A DNA stretch of 64,000 nucleotides from NCBI GenBank assembly GCA_949126835.1, contig OX421500.1, positions 31,084,641 through 31,148,640 of the forward strand. Direction: 5' to 3'. Below, piece by piece: positions 13,321-26,938 of the stretch. The notes under the pieces were generated by a model. It saw only the letters and a list, made by a program, of their open reading frames with translations. It searched no databases and was not told the origin of the DNA. Within the stretch, counting starts at the first letter, position 1. The number at the start of each line of letters is the position of its first letter. This DNA is from Anisus vortex. Its lineage: Eukaryota > Mollusca > Gastropoda > Planorbidae. The translations under genes were made by a program, and so were the position numbers.

Positions 13321-15068
13321 TATATATATATAAATCTCAAAAGGAATATGTGGCTGGCTGGCTGGCTGGGTATGTACATACCGCATAATCTTTTTAAATA
13401 CTGGACATAAAAACGTGAAATTTGCTACAAATATTCTTTGCGTTACGGCGGTGAACACTGTCAAGGTTTAAAAAAAATTAAAATGACCGCAGTGGTCAGT
13501 TTGGTCAAAAAACGCGAATAAAACGACATATTTTGGGTTCATGTTAAAATTGCCGTTCCAACTTTTTATAGTTTTTCGATCGATCGCGCTAAAAAAATAA
13601 AAAAAAGGATGGCGTTGAGATTTTTTTCAGGATGACGTCATCAAAGTTTGCGCAAAGATAGCTAGCCGGCTTTTCGTTATGACGTAATCAAATTTTGCGT
13701 ATTCATTTAAAATTAACTTTGCTTCAACCTTTGCTAATGTACTTTATGAATGAATAAAACAAAATATATTCACGTTTTAATTTGCGTCGTAATTTATAGC
13801 GGGATATTTTTAAATTGTTATAATGGGTAATGATTAATGGTTTTAATGGGTATCTTACGTTGTATCTGGCAAATACAAAATTCCTTCACGTTTTTATTCG
13901 TGTTGTTTATGTCCACAGAATAGGTATAAAACAGAATGCGCAATCGCATTTTATTTCTGTTTTGGGCAGTAATACCGACGCCATACTAAGCTTATTTAAA
14001 CGCAGCGGTCCTGGTTACACTCTATATTTAAGCTTATAATTATATGGCGTCATCAAATTTTGCGTATTTATGCGTTTAAGAAGGGAACAAAATTTTGTTT
14101 TAATTTGCGTCGTTATTTGTGGAATGCAATATTTAAATGGTATAAGTTACCGGAAAATACTTTATCCCCGCTTAAGACTATTGTTTATAACTCCATGGGT
14201 TATTTTATCAAATTCCGAGAACTGGGCACCTTTAGGCTTATCGCCTAGGTAACGGCCATTGTTTAAATTACCGGGCAATGTTTAAATTACCGGGCAATGT
14301 TTATAATACCGGGCAATGTTTAAATTACCGGGCAATGTTTAAATTACCGGGCAATGTTTAAATTACCGGGCAATGTTTATAATACCGGGCAATGTTTATA
14401 ATACAGGGCAATGTTTAAATTACCGGGCAATGTTTAAATTACCGGGCAATGTTTATAATACCGGGCAATGTTTATAATACCGGGCAATGTTTAAATTACC
14501 GGGCAATGTTTAAATTACCGGGTAATGTTTAATTTGCCGGGCAATGTTCAAATTGCCGGAACTTAATTTTTAAAGATTTAATTCGTGTCGTATACGTTTT
14601 ATAAACATTATTTCATAAGGGTTTCATTTGTTATTGTTTTACATGTTGAATAGAAAATTTAATTCTAAGTTTGCTTCCAAAGCAACAATAAATAAATAAA
14701 TAGCAAATAAACAAAAACAACACAACATAGGTCTGCGACTTAATGTTTGTCGTAAAAAAAATATATCAAACAATCATTAAAAAAAAAAAAGTACTGTCGA
14801 ATGTTCTTAATCAATGAATAGAACAAAATATATTCATGTTTTAATTTGCGTCGTAATTTATATCGGGCAATTTAGTAATTGTTATAATGGGTGATGAGTA
14901 ATGATTTTAACGGGTAATTCATGTTGTAGTGGGCAAATAAAAAATTACCTCACGTTTAAATTCGTGTCGTAGGTCATGCGGGCAATCTCATTATAACTGC
15001 CTGAGTAGTTAGAGTGTATGTAAACATAACTTTTAGCCGGTTCGGAGGACCGGGCACATAACGGCTTG
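13321..15068 (+). mobile_element. Helitron-like tandem unit 2
   Basis: It starts immediately after the CGGCTTG end of unit 1. The first about 650 bp are nearly identical to unit 1, and the last about 1,090 bp are nearly identical to unit 3. It contains a 19-bp tandem array (about 14262-14560). It ends in hairpin CCGGT/ACCGG (15036-15055) and ACATAACGGCTTG. Confidence 0.6.
14262..14560. repeat. 19-bp tandem array (ACCGGGCAATGTTTAAATT)
   Basis: About 15 copies that alternate between two variants, TTTAAATT and TTTATAAT. The same array occurs in unit 3 with a slightly different order of variants, so the two arrays share origin but have rearranged. Confidence 0.93.
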
Positions 15069-15104
15069 TATATATATAAATCTCAAAAGGAATATGTATG
15101 TATG

Positions 15105-15135
<31 letters not shown>

Positions 15136-16833
15136 GTATGTACATACCGCATAATCTTTTTAAATACTGGACATAAAAACGTGAAATTTGCTACAAATAT
15201 TCTTTGCGTTACGGCGGTGAACACTGTCAAGGTTTAAAAAAAATTAAAATGACCGCAGTGGTCAGTTTGGTCAAAAAACGCGAAAAAAACACAACTTTTG
15301 ATTCACATTGTCTTTGCCAGTACAACTTTTTATAGTTTTTCGTCACAAAGTTAGAAAAAAAAGGATGCGCTGAGATTATTTTTATGACGTCATCAATCTT
15401 TGCGCATGGATTTTATAGCAATGAAGGGACATTTTTCATTCATGTTTAAATTGATGTCATCAAACTATGTGCATGGATTTTATTATCTCAACTCAATGAC
15501 GGGAACAAATTTTCTTCATGTTTAAATTGTCTACGTGCCGTAAACAACATAAATTCTTTACACTACCAATACTGTAGTTGATTTTCTTAATCTATCACTA
15601 CTTTAATACTTTACACTGTGAATACATGACTTAAAGCTAATTAATAATTTAAAACTTTACAAACATAGGACAAAGCAAATAGATTTAGCATTTTTTTTTT
15701 CTGTTTCGGGAAGTAATACCGACGCATTACTAAGCTTATTTAAACGCAGTGGTCCTGGTTACACTCTATATTTAAGCTTATAATTATATGGCGTCATCAA
15801 ATTTTGCGTATTTATGCGTTTAAGAAGGGAACAAAATTTTGTTTTAATTTGCGTCGTTATTTGTGGAATGCAATATTTAAATGGTATAAGTTACCGGAAA
15901 ATACTTTATCCCCGCTTAAGACTATTGTTTATAACTCCATGGGTTATTTTATCCAGTTCCGAGAACTGGGCACCTTTAGGCTTATCGCCTAGGTAACGGC
16001 CATTGTTTAAATTACCGGGCAATGTTTAAATTACCGGGCAATGTTTATAATACCGGGCAATGTTTATAATACCGGGCAATGTTTAAATTACCGGGCAATG
16101 TTTAAATTACCGGGCAATGTTTATAATACCGGGCAATGTTTATAATACCGGGCAATGTTTAAATTACCGGGCAATGTTTAAGTTACCGGGCAATGTTTAA
16201 ATTACCGGGCAATGTTTATAATACCGGGCAATGTTTATAATACCGGGCAATGTTTAAATTACCGGGCAATGTTTAAATTACCGGGCAATGTTTAATTTGC
16301 CGGGCAATGTTCAAATTGCCGGAACTAAATTTTTAAAGTTTTAATTCGTGTCGTATACGTTTTATAAACATTATTTCATAAGGGTTTCATTTGTTATTGT
16401 TTTACATGTTGAATAGAAAATTTAATTCTAAGTTTGCTTCCAAAGCAACAATAAATAAATAAATAGCAAATAAACAAAAACAACACAACATAGGTCTGCG
16501 ACTTAATGTTTGTCGTAAAAAAAATATATCAAACAATCATTAAAAAAAAAAAAAAGTACTGTCGAATGTTCTTAATCAATGAATAGAACAAAATATATTC
16601 ATGTTTTAATTAGCGTCGTAATTTATAGCGGGCAATTTTGTAATTGTTATAATGGGTGATGAGTAATGATTTTAACGGGTAATTCATGTTGTAGCGGGCA
16701 AATACAAAATTACCTCACGTTTAAATTCGTGTCGTAGGTCATGCGGGCAATCTCATTATAACTGCCTGAGTAGTTAGAGTGTATGTAAACATAACGTTTA
16801 GCCGGTTCGGAGGACCGGGCACATAACGGCTTG
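15069..16833 (+). mobile_element. Helitron-like tandem unit 3
   Basis: It opens like the other units (TA tract, ATCTCAAAAGGAATATG, short GGCT run). It has a private segment at about 15280-15700 and then re-joins the unit 2 sequence to the end. The terminal hairpin is at 16801-16820 and the end ACATAACGGCTTG is at 16821-16833, followed by unrelated sequence. Confidence 0.6.
16003..16320. repeat. 19-bp tandem array in unit 3
   Basis: About 16 copies of ACCGGGCAATGTTTAAATT and its TTTATAAT variant, homologous to the array at 14262-14560. Confidence 0.93.
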
Positions 16834-19800
16834 TTATGTATAAATTACATTTTATTTTTTAACCTTCGATCCTAAAGTATTTCTAGAACTAATGTTTGAA
16901 CATATGGTGCATGACTCGCCAGGTGCCATGTTTCCATTTATAATAAACTATACAACTTGACAAAAATATATATTTTTTTTACAGTTTTTCAAAATAGATA
17001 TTTTGACAATATAGTCATTGTATAAGTATTACATTAAACAAAATATTTACTGTAGTTTTTTAATTCTTACACGTTAACAAAGTGGAATTTCATTTAAAGA
17101 GGCACGCATTTTTTCAAGTGACGTCACATTGTTTAAACATTAAACACCCCCCTCACCATCGTCACATATTATCTCTAATTCTTGACCTCTTCCTCCCTTA
17201 GTTGCGTGATGTTATTTATGGACGACCCCTTGGATTAAAAAATAATCTATTGATTTTCACCATCATGTTGAACACGGATTTCTAACTGTATCCCAGCATT
17301 ATCCTAAATAATTATCCAATAGCAAACTATCTTTTTTTTAATAAGACTAAGATGGTTAATACTTTATTTCTTAAGGAGTGCGCCAATCATTCAAAACGGA
17401 GGCGCCATCCATAGTTTGATATTCTTGCTCCAACTAAAGATAATTTACCCCATGACATAAACATGATTATATTTATGTATATATATTTATAATAAGGACA
17501 TTTTTGAGACATAGAAAAAAATGTGTTTGTAACGAAAACAATGAAAAATAAAAATAATTGGTTTTAACAACACAAAACAATATTTTTTCATTTCTTTAAC
17601 AACTTTTTAAAATGTATTCAATAATATATATTTTTATTTGAAGGCAATTAAAAAAAAAGTAATTCAATATAATATGTATATGAAAGTGTTGACATGAATA
17701 CATTTAACTATGCATAGATGATAAGTAATACAATGTTAGATCAAAGCTTATGATTAAGAATGTAACGCTATAATTAGCATCTTATCACAAAGCAGACACA
17801 TCACAATTTAAAATATCATTTGTTAAGAGTCTCACTATAACTTTAACGTTTTATATGGTTGCATGAAAAAGAAGTGCGGCTATATCAATGAAACGAAATG
17901 TAAAGGCTTTAGTTGGTAGAGGTGCAATGTTTATTTTATATTCTAAGGTCAAAACTTTAAAAAAAAAAATTGTGCGCCAATAGAGTGTTACCCCAGGTCA
18001 TATCTGATCGTAAGACTCGGATTTGTGTTTTTCAAAGGGAGATAAGGGAATTTTTTTAAGGAAATCTTTGTATATAACGGCCAAGCATACAAAGAGAAAA
18101 ATAAGAACTGACGCTAAGAAAGTATTACATCTGAAAATTAAAATAACGCATTTTAAAAATACACTCAGAAAATAAATAACTTTTTTTTTGTAGCTTTATT
18201 TGATTTATGATTAGTATTATAAACTTGTTTTATCTTCGCATGAATACATTTGATAACAAAATAAACATTTATTTACAACAAAGAGGGTTAGCCTATTCTT
18301 TGTCAATCTTTACAAAACGTTTGATTTAATGTTTCAATGTATTTCACTTATTGTATATCTTTGTTCAAGACCTACGTGTAGGAAACCTAAACATGTTTTG
18401 AAAGCGATTATCGAACCTGACTGTTCAAATGTTCCAGAACAGTTTCTTATCAGGGGGGGGGGGGGGGAGGGAGGGGGCATTAATACAAAACCTTACAATC
18501 CAGAAGGTTGAAGAGGGGGGCTTTACTGTGAGTTTAAACACGATTAGAAAAAACATAAAATCTTCAGGTAAATCCTTCCTTCGACCTTAACCCTATCAAT
18601 ATTGAACACTCAGTAATTTCTTATTGTTTCGTTGCTTTCCCTTCATTTAATAAAACTTTTCAATAGACTTAAAGAACCAGCGCGATAAAGTCCATGGAAC
18701 TAAGATTATAAGTGGGTCAAGTATGTTTTAATCCACGAAGGTTTAAATCTTTTCGCAGTTACTTAAAAGAAGCGAAACAATAAAACAATATGGACTTTTA
18801 AAAATGTTATGATACTGCAGTGAATTTCCCAAGCCTAGAAATGTTCTGTTAATTGTTTTTTTTAAGTTAACTCCTTTTACCTAAACAAGTTTTGTTTTTA
18901 TGAAACATACATTGTAAATATATATACATGTTATATTTAAAAATATGTATAAAGAAAGACGTTCATTTAATGCAGAACACTCCCACCCCCTCCAATACTT
19001 ATGCATATATATATATAACAAACAATGCAATTCTGTACAATATATGCAAACCTGACAAAACTGACAATGCTCACATTTAGGGATAAGCTAGCCTCTGAGG
19101 AACTAGCATTCTAGCAATACAGATACAAATAATGGACTCAAGACAACATTTTATTTACTTTGCCAGTACAGAACCCCCCCCCCTTTTATACAAAGGTAAA
19201 CTGGAATAAATTATAGATTAGCTCAGCTCCAAACATCTTTTGTATGATCTTATCATGGTAAAACTTTTTTTTTCATTTTATAGAAATTATAAGCGTAACT
19301 TTTCTTTATACATTCACTGTTAAGTACTAAGAAATACAACTCAATGGAAAAAAACGAAAAAAAATCAAACTAAGGCCTACTATCATACTATTATTCCGAA
19401 GTTCTTTATACTAAGATCTAAAATTACAAAAATAATAAACAAGTACAGCATGACATGAATTTAATTATTTTTTTTAACTTGAATGAAAATGTCAGTAATG
19501 TGTATGGACAATTTATTTGCACGTCTAAGGGTTGAATAAAGTTAAACTGAACACACAAAGCAATTCTAAAACCGATTTACATTGACAAAGCTACTTAGGA
19601 TAAACAACCTTCCAACACACCTATAATATATTATTTATATAAAACAATTAATAAAAAATGGCATTTTATAATATGGAATTTTTCTTATAGAAATCAGCTT
19701 ATTATATATATATAATACAGACGCTCTTGTCTAGTTTGAAGGTTATTGGTATCAAAGGCACTTAACCATCTATTTATAGAAATGTATATATACAGGTGAA

Positions 19801-20430
19801 TAATTATAGTATTCCACCAATAAAACCCACGTATGCTTAACGCACGTAGACTAGCAGAATTTATTGGAACCGAACCAATGAACCGTAAACTGGAATGTGG
19901 ATTCTTTTATGTTTAAATACCGTTCTTCTAATCAATAACAAAAATGACAAGGTTGTTGTAGAATGTTCGAATCGGTTTTAACACGTTCAAACTTCTAAAC
20001 ACACTTGGTCATGTTTTTTAACGCCCAGATTAAAATACACAGTCTCGACCATTGTTCATTTTCATAAGCACATCTCAATTTTAGACTTTCTCTTTATTCC
20101 ACACTTTTAATCAGTAGAGCAACAGCCAAAGCTGATAAGGAACTTCCAGCCATTTACCCGAGTGGGTATTGTTAGAGTTGGTTAACGGTTTTTAAACACA
20201 TAGACTTAATTTGTTTTTTTATTTCGTAAAAGTGGTGGTTAAATGTAGTGGTTTTTATATCACAGTTAAGCTTTTTATAACATAACATTTACACATAATT
20301 GTAATAAATAATTGTGACATCATCATAAATTAGGTAGTTGGCAAGTTTTTACAAAGTTTAAAAAAACAAAACAGATTAACAAAGCGATTCATTTTGCCTG
20401 AAAAACAAATGTTCTTTGGTAAACTTTAAA
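16834..20430. other. AT-rich spacer, probably including the 3' UTR of the mucin gene
   Basis: No supported coding frame, RNA gene or mobile element. There are short homopolymer runs (G run at about 18451, C run at about 19177). The right end, next to the minus-strand mucin stop codon at 20436, is probably 3' UTR. Confidence 0.5.
20218..20223 (-). terminator. Possible AATAAA polyadenylation signal of the mucin-like gene
   Basis: The plus-strand TTTATT reads AATAAA on the minus strand, about 215 nt after the stop codon. Another TTTATT lies near 20094. Either could serve, and the AT-rich context weakens the call. Confidence 0.35.
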
Positions 20431-20435
20431 TCATT

Positions 20436-23400
20436 TCAGAAATGTGTACTCTCTTCTTGCATTCTTTGGCCATCGGCATGATTGTCAAAAGAATGTATTG
20501 GCACTGTACCATTACTTTCATAAGTGTTATGTAAAACTGTTTTATTTTGCACTGTATCTTTTGGTGACACTGGTACATCCGCATTGATTGCATTACTTAT
20601 GCCATAAGCGTGGCCATTGTTCGGTTGGTTGACTTCTTCCCCAGGCTGGAGGTCATCCCCGTCCTCGAAATCGTCGCTTTCCGTGGTGGTATTCTTAAAC
20701 TTGACCGACTTAACGATGATCCCCTTCTTGGGTATACCACTGGACGAGACGGTCGTCATGTAGTCGGGTTCAAGCTCTTCCACGAGTGGGTTCACGAACT
20801 GCACCGACTTGAAGGACGAGCCCTTCTTGTGCTTGAAGGACGATCTCTTGTCAGCCAGCGTCACGTCTTGGTGGTTGATCACGGAGCCCTTGATGATGTT
20901 GTGCCCCGCCGGGCCTATGTCGATCATTGTGAAGTAAGGCGGCCTGAATGTGTCCCACCCGCTGTGCTCCTTGTAGTTGGGGAACCTGGGGATGATGCCG
21001 TCGAAGATGACCTCCTTGTCTGATTTGGACGCCGGGGTCTCGGTAGTGTCCGAGGGTTGATCGGACGAAGTACTGTAGCCGTCCATGGTCTGGTAAGTGC
21101 GGTCTTGCTTCCTCCTGCGCCAGCAGTAGATGGCTATGAGGATGGCGAATATGAAGAGGGCGCCAGCAATTACCCCGACGGTTATAGCGATGATTCTGTC
21201 CCTGTCGTCTTGCTGTCTGCTGGTTCCAGCAGGGGGCGGTATGGTAACGTTCGATGAGGTCGGAGTTGATACGGATGGTGCTAAGGACGTAGATGACACA
21301 GTTGGTGCTAATGACGTAGCTGACACAGTTGGTGCTGATGATGTAGCTGACACAGTTGGTGGTAGGGACGTAGATGACACAGTTGGTGCTAGGGAGGGAG
21401 TTGATGTAGATGCTGTTGAAGGCGTAAAAGATTCAGATGGTATAATAGGCGTAGTGGTAACATATGCTGTTGACGGTGTATTAGATACGGATGCTGCAGC
21501 AAGCGTGTTAGATACAGATGTTGCTAGAGACGTAGTAGATACAGATGGTGTTACTGTCGCGGTGGATAAGGATGCTTCAGGAAGCGTAGTAGATACTGCC
21601 AGGGACGTAGTTGTTACAGATGGTGTCCAACTGATGGATGGGGACACAACCGAGGCAACACTCGATAGGCTCGTTGGCCACGATACTTGACCACTGCCAG
21701 TTGATACCGTAGCCGACACAAAGTTACCTGAAGTGTCAGTTGATATCTGAGTGGACTCCATGAAAAGCGGAGCCGTGGTGGACTGCTCACTTGTAAGACC
21801 TGATGCTGTTTGGTCTATTGTGGAGATGCCAGTAGATAAAATAACGTTACTTTGATCAGTACTCGTCGGAGATGTTGGTGAAACAGAAGCTGTAACAGAA
21901 TTGGAGATGGTTAACGTTGCTGCTGTCAACAAAGTGGTTAGCATTGACGAATCAGAGACGCCTACTGAACTTGGTAATGTCGAGCCGGGGCTTGTCTGAA
22001 TTTGAGAAACGTCTGCATTGCTAAGGGTGGGCGTCACATCAAATGTTCCTGTGTTTGTATGTGTGCCCTGTTCGGTTCCTGGAGAGAATACATGTGTGTT
22101 TGAAATGTCAGTTTTGGTGGTGACCTGAGTCGTGTCTAATGTTCCAATTATCGGTGGTATACCTGATGTTTGTGTGATACCTGGATCAATGTTTGTATTT
22201 GTTACAGGTAATGTGGATTGTATGATATTGGAACCTAATGACGTAGTCATACCTGATGTTTGTGTGATACCTGGATCAATGTTTGTGTTGGTTACAGGTA
22301 ATGTGGATTGTATGATATTGGAACCTAATGACGTAGTCATACCTGATGTTTGTGTGATACCTGGATCAATGTTTGTGTTGGTTACAGGTAATGTGGATTG
22401 TATGATATTGGAACCTAATGACGTAGTCATACCTGATGTTTGTGTGATACCTGGATCAATGTTTGTGTTGGTTACAGGTAATGTGGATTGTATGATATTG
22501 GAACCTAATGACGTAGTCATACCTGATGTTTGTGTGATACCTGGATCAATGTTTGTATTTGTTACAGGTAATGTGGATTGTATGATATTGGAACCTAATG
22601 ACGTAGTCATACCTGATGTTTGTGTGATACCTGGATCAATGTTTGTATTTGTTACAGGTAATGTGGATTGTATGATATTGGAACCTAATGACGTAGTCAT
22701 ACCTGATGTTTGTGTGATACCTGGATCGATGTTTGTGTTGGTTACAGGTAATGTGGATTGTATGATATTGGAACCTAATGACGTAGTCATACCTGATGTT
22801 TGTGTGATACCTGGATCAACGTTTGTGTTGGTTACAGGTAATGTGGATTGTATGATATTGGAACCTAATGACGTAGTCAAGCCTGATGTTTGTGTGATAC
22901 CTGTCATACCTGGATCAATGTTTGTGTTGGTTACAGGTAATGTGGATTGTATGATATTGGAACCTAATGACGTAGTCATACCTGATGTTTGTGTGATACC
23001 TGGATCAATGTTTGTGTTTGTTACAGGTAATGTGGATTGTATGATATTGGAACCTAATGACGTAGTCATACCTGATGTTTGTGTGATACCTGTCATACCT
23101 GGATCAATGTTTGTATTTGTTACAGGTAATGTGGATTGTATGATATTGGAACCTAATGACGTAGTCATACCTGATGTTTGTGTGATACCTGGATCAATGT
23201 TTGTATTTGTTACAGGTAATGTGGATTGTATGATATTGGAACCTAATGACGTAGTCATACCTGATGTTTGTGTGATACCTGGATCAATGTTTGTGTTGGT
23301 TACAGGTAATGTTGATTGTATGATATTGGAACCTAATGACGTAGTCATACCTGATGTGTGTGTGATACCTGGATCAATGTTTGTGTTGGTTACAGGTAAT

Positions 23401-24280
23401 GTGGATTGTATGATATTGGAACCTAATGACGTAGTCATACCTGATGTTTGTGACAAACCTGGATCTATGTTTGTATTGGTTACAAGTAATGTGGATTGTA
23501 TGATATTGGAACCTAATGACGCAGTGATCGTTGATGTCTGTGACAAACCTGGATCTATGTTTGAATTGTAAACAGATTGGCTTGTTTGAATATTATTAGT
23601 GCCAAATGATGTCATGACTTCTGGAGTTACTGTTGTGCCTGGTATTGTATTGGAAATGTATATCGCTGTACTGGGATGCATTGAACCTGGAACGCTATCA
23701 GAGGGACTAGGTTGTATATAACTAGGACTTGGTGAAATAGTATTTGATATGTGTGTCTCTGTGTTTATATTTGAATAGCCTGTAGATGAGCTGGGTATAA
23801 TACCACCGGAATCTTGTGTAAGGGTGACTGCCCCATTCACAGCTGTAGTCATAGTCAGTGGCGTAGAATAACTTTGATGGCTATCAAGCGTGGAGAGTGC
23901 GCTTAGTGCGATGGTGCTAGGCTGTGAAGACGGGAGTGCAACAAAAGAAGTGACAACATCTAAAGACACACCAAGCGAGGCAGTGTTAGTAGTCGCTGTG
24001 GTTTCACCGGTTTGTGCAGCAGGCGAAAGCTCGGGTGTTAGCGTCCAGGGTGCAGTGATTAGCAGGGTCGTGTCGGGCAGGTGAGTGGTGGTGTCAGTGT
24101 GCAAGGGGTCGGTCGGCAATGCCGTAGGAGATGGCGTTTGCTCGGGGGTTGCGGTGGGCTTAAACGATTCTAGCGTCAGAGGCGAAGTGGACGCGCCGCT
24201 GGGGTTAAGGCTGGATTCTATTGACATCAAGCTTTCATAGCCAGTGACTCTAGAGACACTTATTGATTCTGATAGGGTGT
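20436..24280 (-). CDS. Mucin-like transmembrane protein, coding exon 3: Ser/Thr repeats, TM helix, cytoplasmic tail
   Basis: This is the last coding exon of a minus-strand gene. It begins at an acceptor (pyrimidine-rich TTATTATTTTTTGACAG, then ACACCC) in phase 1. The apparent start codon is only a TTG inside the intron. The exon encodes about 1,030 Ser/Thr/Pro-rich residues, including a 30-residue tandem repeat. One hydrophobic helix follows at about 21126-21197, then CWRRRK and a 229-residue cytoplasmic tail. The tail has two YxxM motifs (YQTM, YFTM), acidic EDGDD and repeated SSFK/SVKF patches. Only one hydrophobic segment and no cysteines are seen before the helix, so the region is an O-glycosylated stalk in the style of membrane mucins. 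The tail has clearly higher GC than its surroundings, which supports coding. I do not recognise a named family. Confidence 0.85.
22148..23580 (-). repeat. 90-bp coding tandem repeat (30 aa) in mucin exon
   Basis: About 15 near-identical 90-bp units, plus one diverged edge unit, encode TTSLGSNIIQSTLPV and TNTNIDPGITQTSGM, which together make 30 residues. Two units (near 22901 and 23090) carry the same 9-bp insertion, adding Met-Thr-Gly. Differences between units are mostly single bases, so the array has recently expanded or been homogenised. Ser and Thr make up roughly 40% of each unit. Confidence 0.97.
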
Positions 24281-24430
24281 CTGTCAAAAAATAATAAATA
24301 GTACTATATTAGTATAGTGGATTTTAATATCTTTTTTTCTTTTATAGTGAACAAAAATATTAAAGTAGGCTATCTATTTCACTCCGTGAAACATTGTTAT
24401 TATCATAGAATGGCCAAGGAATACAAGGGA

Positions 24431-24600
24431 ATTGTGTGGCCAAAACTATTATTTATCGCCTTTACTTTTTTTCTGATCTAATGTCAATTAGCCATCGTAG
24501 CCGGCTAGAGGCATAGACACCTTCCAAAAATCCTGACGTTTTTATCGAAATTTGAACTGGAGACGTTCAGAATAGCTCTCCACGCGCTGGCGTTAGATAA
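24431..24600 (-). mobile_element. Diverged SINE copy in intron 2 of the mucin gene
   Basis: ATTGTGTGGCCAAAACTATT, CGCCTTTACTTTTTTTCTGA and ATGTCAATTAGCCATCG follow the reversed body of the SINE family. On the minus strand, CTCCAGTTCAAATTTCG is a weak B box. The copy is old and its ends are uncertain. Confidence 0.45.
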
Positions 24601-25027
24601 CCTTTTTTTTTTATTAGTTGTGTTTTTTTAAAGAAAAACTAAATAAAGAGAGTTGTTGAATTTAGATTTAATACATGTTTTACTAAAATATATATGACAA
24701 ATTAGAACGCAGTCAAACCCTCGGATGCCTTTGCTCAGTATTCACGGCCGTAACATTTTCGAGTTTTTAACCTTTGTCTTATGACTATGAGTAGCATTTC
24801 TTATTGTAGAATTTCCAAACATTGTAGTGTACTCTGTTCATTTTTGCTTATTGCATTTATAACTTATATATGATTATATCCTAAATTAAAATGCTTATTG
24901 GGCAGCTTTAAATTAAATTTTCTGTGTTTTAAAATCAGCGTGTGTTCCTTAAGTTCTGACCGTTACTCAAATTTCTAATGTCATTTGAAATAACCAAAAA
25001 CTATTTTGGAGAAAAAAAAAATATTTA

Positions 25028-25125
25028 TTTATAGTGTGTAAATATATATATATATGTATAAATATGTATATTTTTATGTATATATTTATTTATATATATA
25101 TTATATATATTATGTATATATATAA
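25028..25125. repeat. TA-rich simple repeat
   Basis: Degenerate (TATA)n and (GTATA)n sequence inside intron 2. Confidence 0.8.
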
Positions 25126-25696
25126 AGTTAGCTCTGAAGGTAGGTAGTCGTAATGTCAGGTAAATCAAACAAGATATGCACATAAAGCCAGAAAGACTGA
25201 CACTCAAAGAGAGTTACAAATATATAAATATCAATATAATATAATATTACACAGAGATAAAAACATACACAACAAACTCTTCCTTATTCGTGGATAAAGT
25301 CTTGAAAGTATTATTGTTATCGGCCTAATACTACACACTGGCCAAAAAACGCAACTCTTCATATTAATTGTGATTTTTTAATTCTGTTAACCAACTTAAT
25401 CTAACTATATTATATACCTAGAACCTGTAACTATATAATATATATATAGCCTAATTAAGAAATGTCCGATGATAGACCAGGTTTGAGAGCCGATAATAGA
25501 TATTTCATTATTCTTCCTTTGATAAAATACCCTAAATTAAAAAGGACATATACTTTTTTTCTTTTTGAATAATATGATCTTCTACGTCTATACATATTAA
25601 GTAGCCTACAATATTAATGATAACAGTATATTATGTTTTCAATATTACTAAAGACGTATTTGAGACATTACAATTCGCCTTTTGAACCGCATTTAA

Positions 25697-25935
25697 ACGG
25701 ACAATGAGCAGCGTTAGCGATTCGCTATCCTATAATATGCTAGTGACAAATTCGTTTTTTTTATGTGTTTGCTAATTCGAGTCCTTCGAACGTACCATAA
25801 GGATGAATAATAAGGAGTTTATTGTGTACATATTATGTATAAAATGAAGAATTGTGCGAAAGCTATAATTATACACCAAGCAACAAGCTTTTTGTGAATT
25901 AAAGGTTTATTTATTATATTCACATAAACACACAG
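25697..25935. repeat. Direct repeat copy A (intron 2), partner at 29455-29734
   Basis: Shared words include TAGCGATTCGCTATC, TACCATAAGGA, GAATAATAA, GTGTACATATTAT and AAAATGAAGAATTGTGC. The two copies are in the same orientation on either side of coding exon 2. The family is not recognised. Confidence 0.75.
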
Positions 25936-26019
25936 ACAGATAGGTAGACATAGAGGTTGAACGAAAAATTGCCAGCAACAGAAAGATATAGATAGACAGA
26001 TTATAGGGTGTTCGATATG

Positions 26020-26136
26020 TATATATGTATGTATGTATGTAGGTAGGTAGGTAGGTAGGCCCTACATACATATGCAGATATGTATGTATGTATGTACGTA
26101 GGTATGTAGGTAGGTAGGTAGGCAGGTAGTTGGGTA
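26020..26136. repeat. GTAT/GTAG tetranucleotide repeat
   Basis: Alternating blocks of GTAT and GTAG ending at the left terminus of the MITE at 26137. Confidence 0.85.
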
Positions 26137-26287
26137 CAGTGGCGTAACTGAGGTGACTGGGGCGGTGATCGAAATATGCGCCTGTTAAAAAGGTTAGTTT
26201 TCATGCTAAGAATAAGAAAGTGTCTATTCCAACTTTGGCGCAATGTGGGCGCGACTTCCACTCCCCCCCCCCCTAGTTACGCTTCTG
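26137..26287. mobile_element. Possible hAT-type MITE, 151 bp
   Basis: The left end CAGTGGCGTAACT and the right end AGTTACGCTTCTG are inverted repeats with three mismatches. The left end resembles the terminus of the element at 1075. No convincing 8-bp target duplication is left: the left flank is repeat sequence (GTTGGGTA) and the right flank is GATATTTA. Confidence 0.55.
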
Positions 26288-26938
26288 GATATTTATGTAG
26301 GCATAGATGTTACATAGATAGACCGACTTCTACATAGTTACACAGATACACATATACGTACAGTAATACTTTTTTTATGGAAAATTATATAGATGCATTT
26401 ATATATAGATACATTTGTAGATTAGCTGATAGTATGTACATGCAAAGAGAAGCAAAAATATACATAGTTTGTTAGAAAGAAAAGTTTGTATTTGATCACA
26501 GTCAACGTTTGATGTTTTAAATTATTTTATTAAGTTTATTGTTAAAGTAATTAGAAAAAAGAACTTCCATCTTATGTACTATTTTATTTATTTTTAAATT
26601 AACAACACTCAGATTTGAAGTCCATGAGTTTCTAACAATCCTGTAGAAATTCTACGCCAGCTTTCTAACGTAGACATTAAAAAAACGACTATCAGAGACT
26701 TTTAGAATTTTTTTTTTTCAAGTAAAGAACATAGTTAACAAAAACAATAACACTATAAAACTGGCTGGTTAGTAGAGCATACAAAATACAACAAATGTTA
26801 GTTATGAAAGGCTTTAAGTTTACTCTGAGACGAAAGTTGTTTTATGGCTGTCATAAAGACATTGTAAGGATTTAAAGTTTTAAGTATTAATAATAAAGTA
26901 TTTTTTTTGGTTGTTGTTGTCGTTGAAATGTTACAAAC

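Noticed and set aside
22132..23571. Plus-strand 479-aa repeat frame
   Set aside because: Antisense shadow of the mucin repeats. The minus strand has splice signals, a TM helix and a tail; the plus strand has none.
24285..24287. Start codon for the 1,283-residue frame
   Set aside because: The codon is TTG and lies in the intron just before the AG acceptor. The real protein start is the ATG at 29884.
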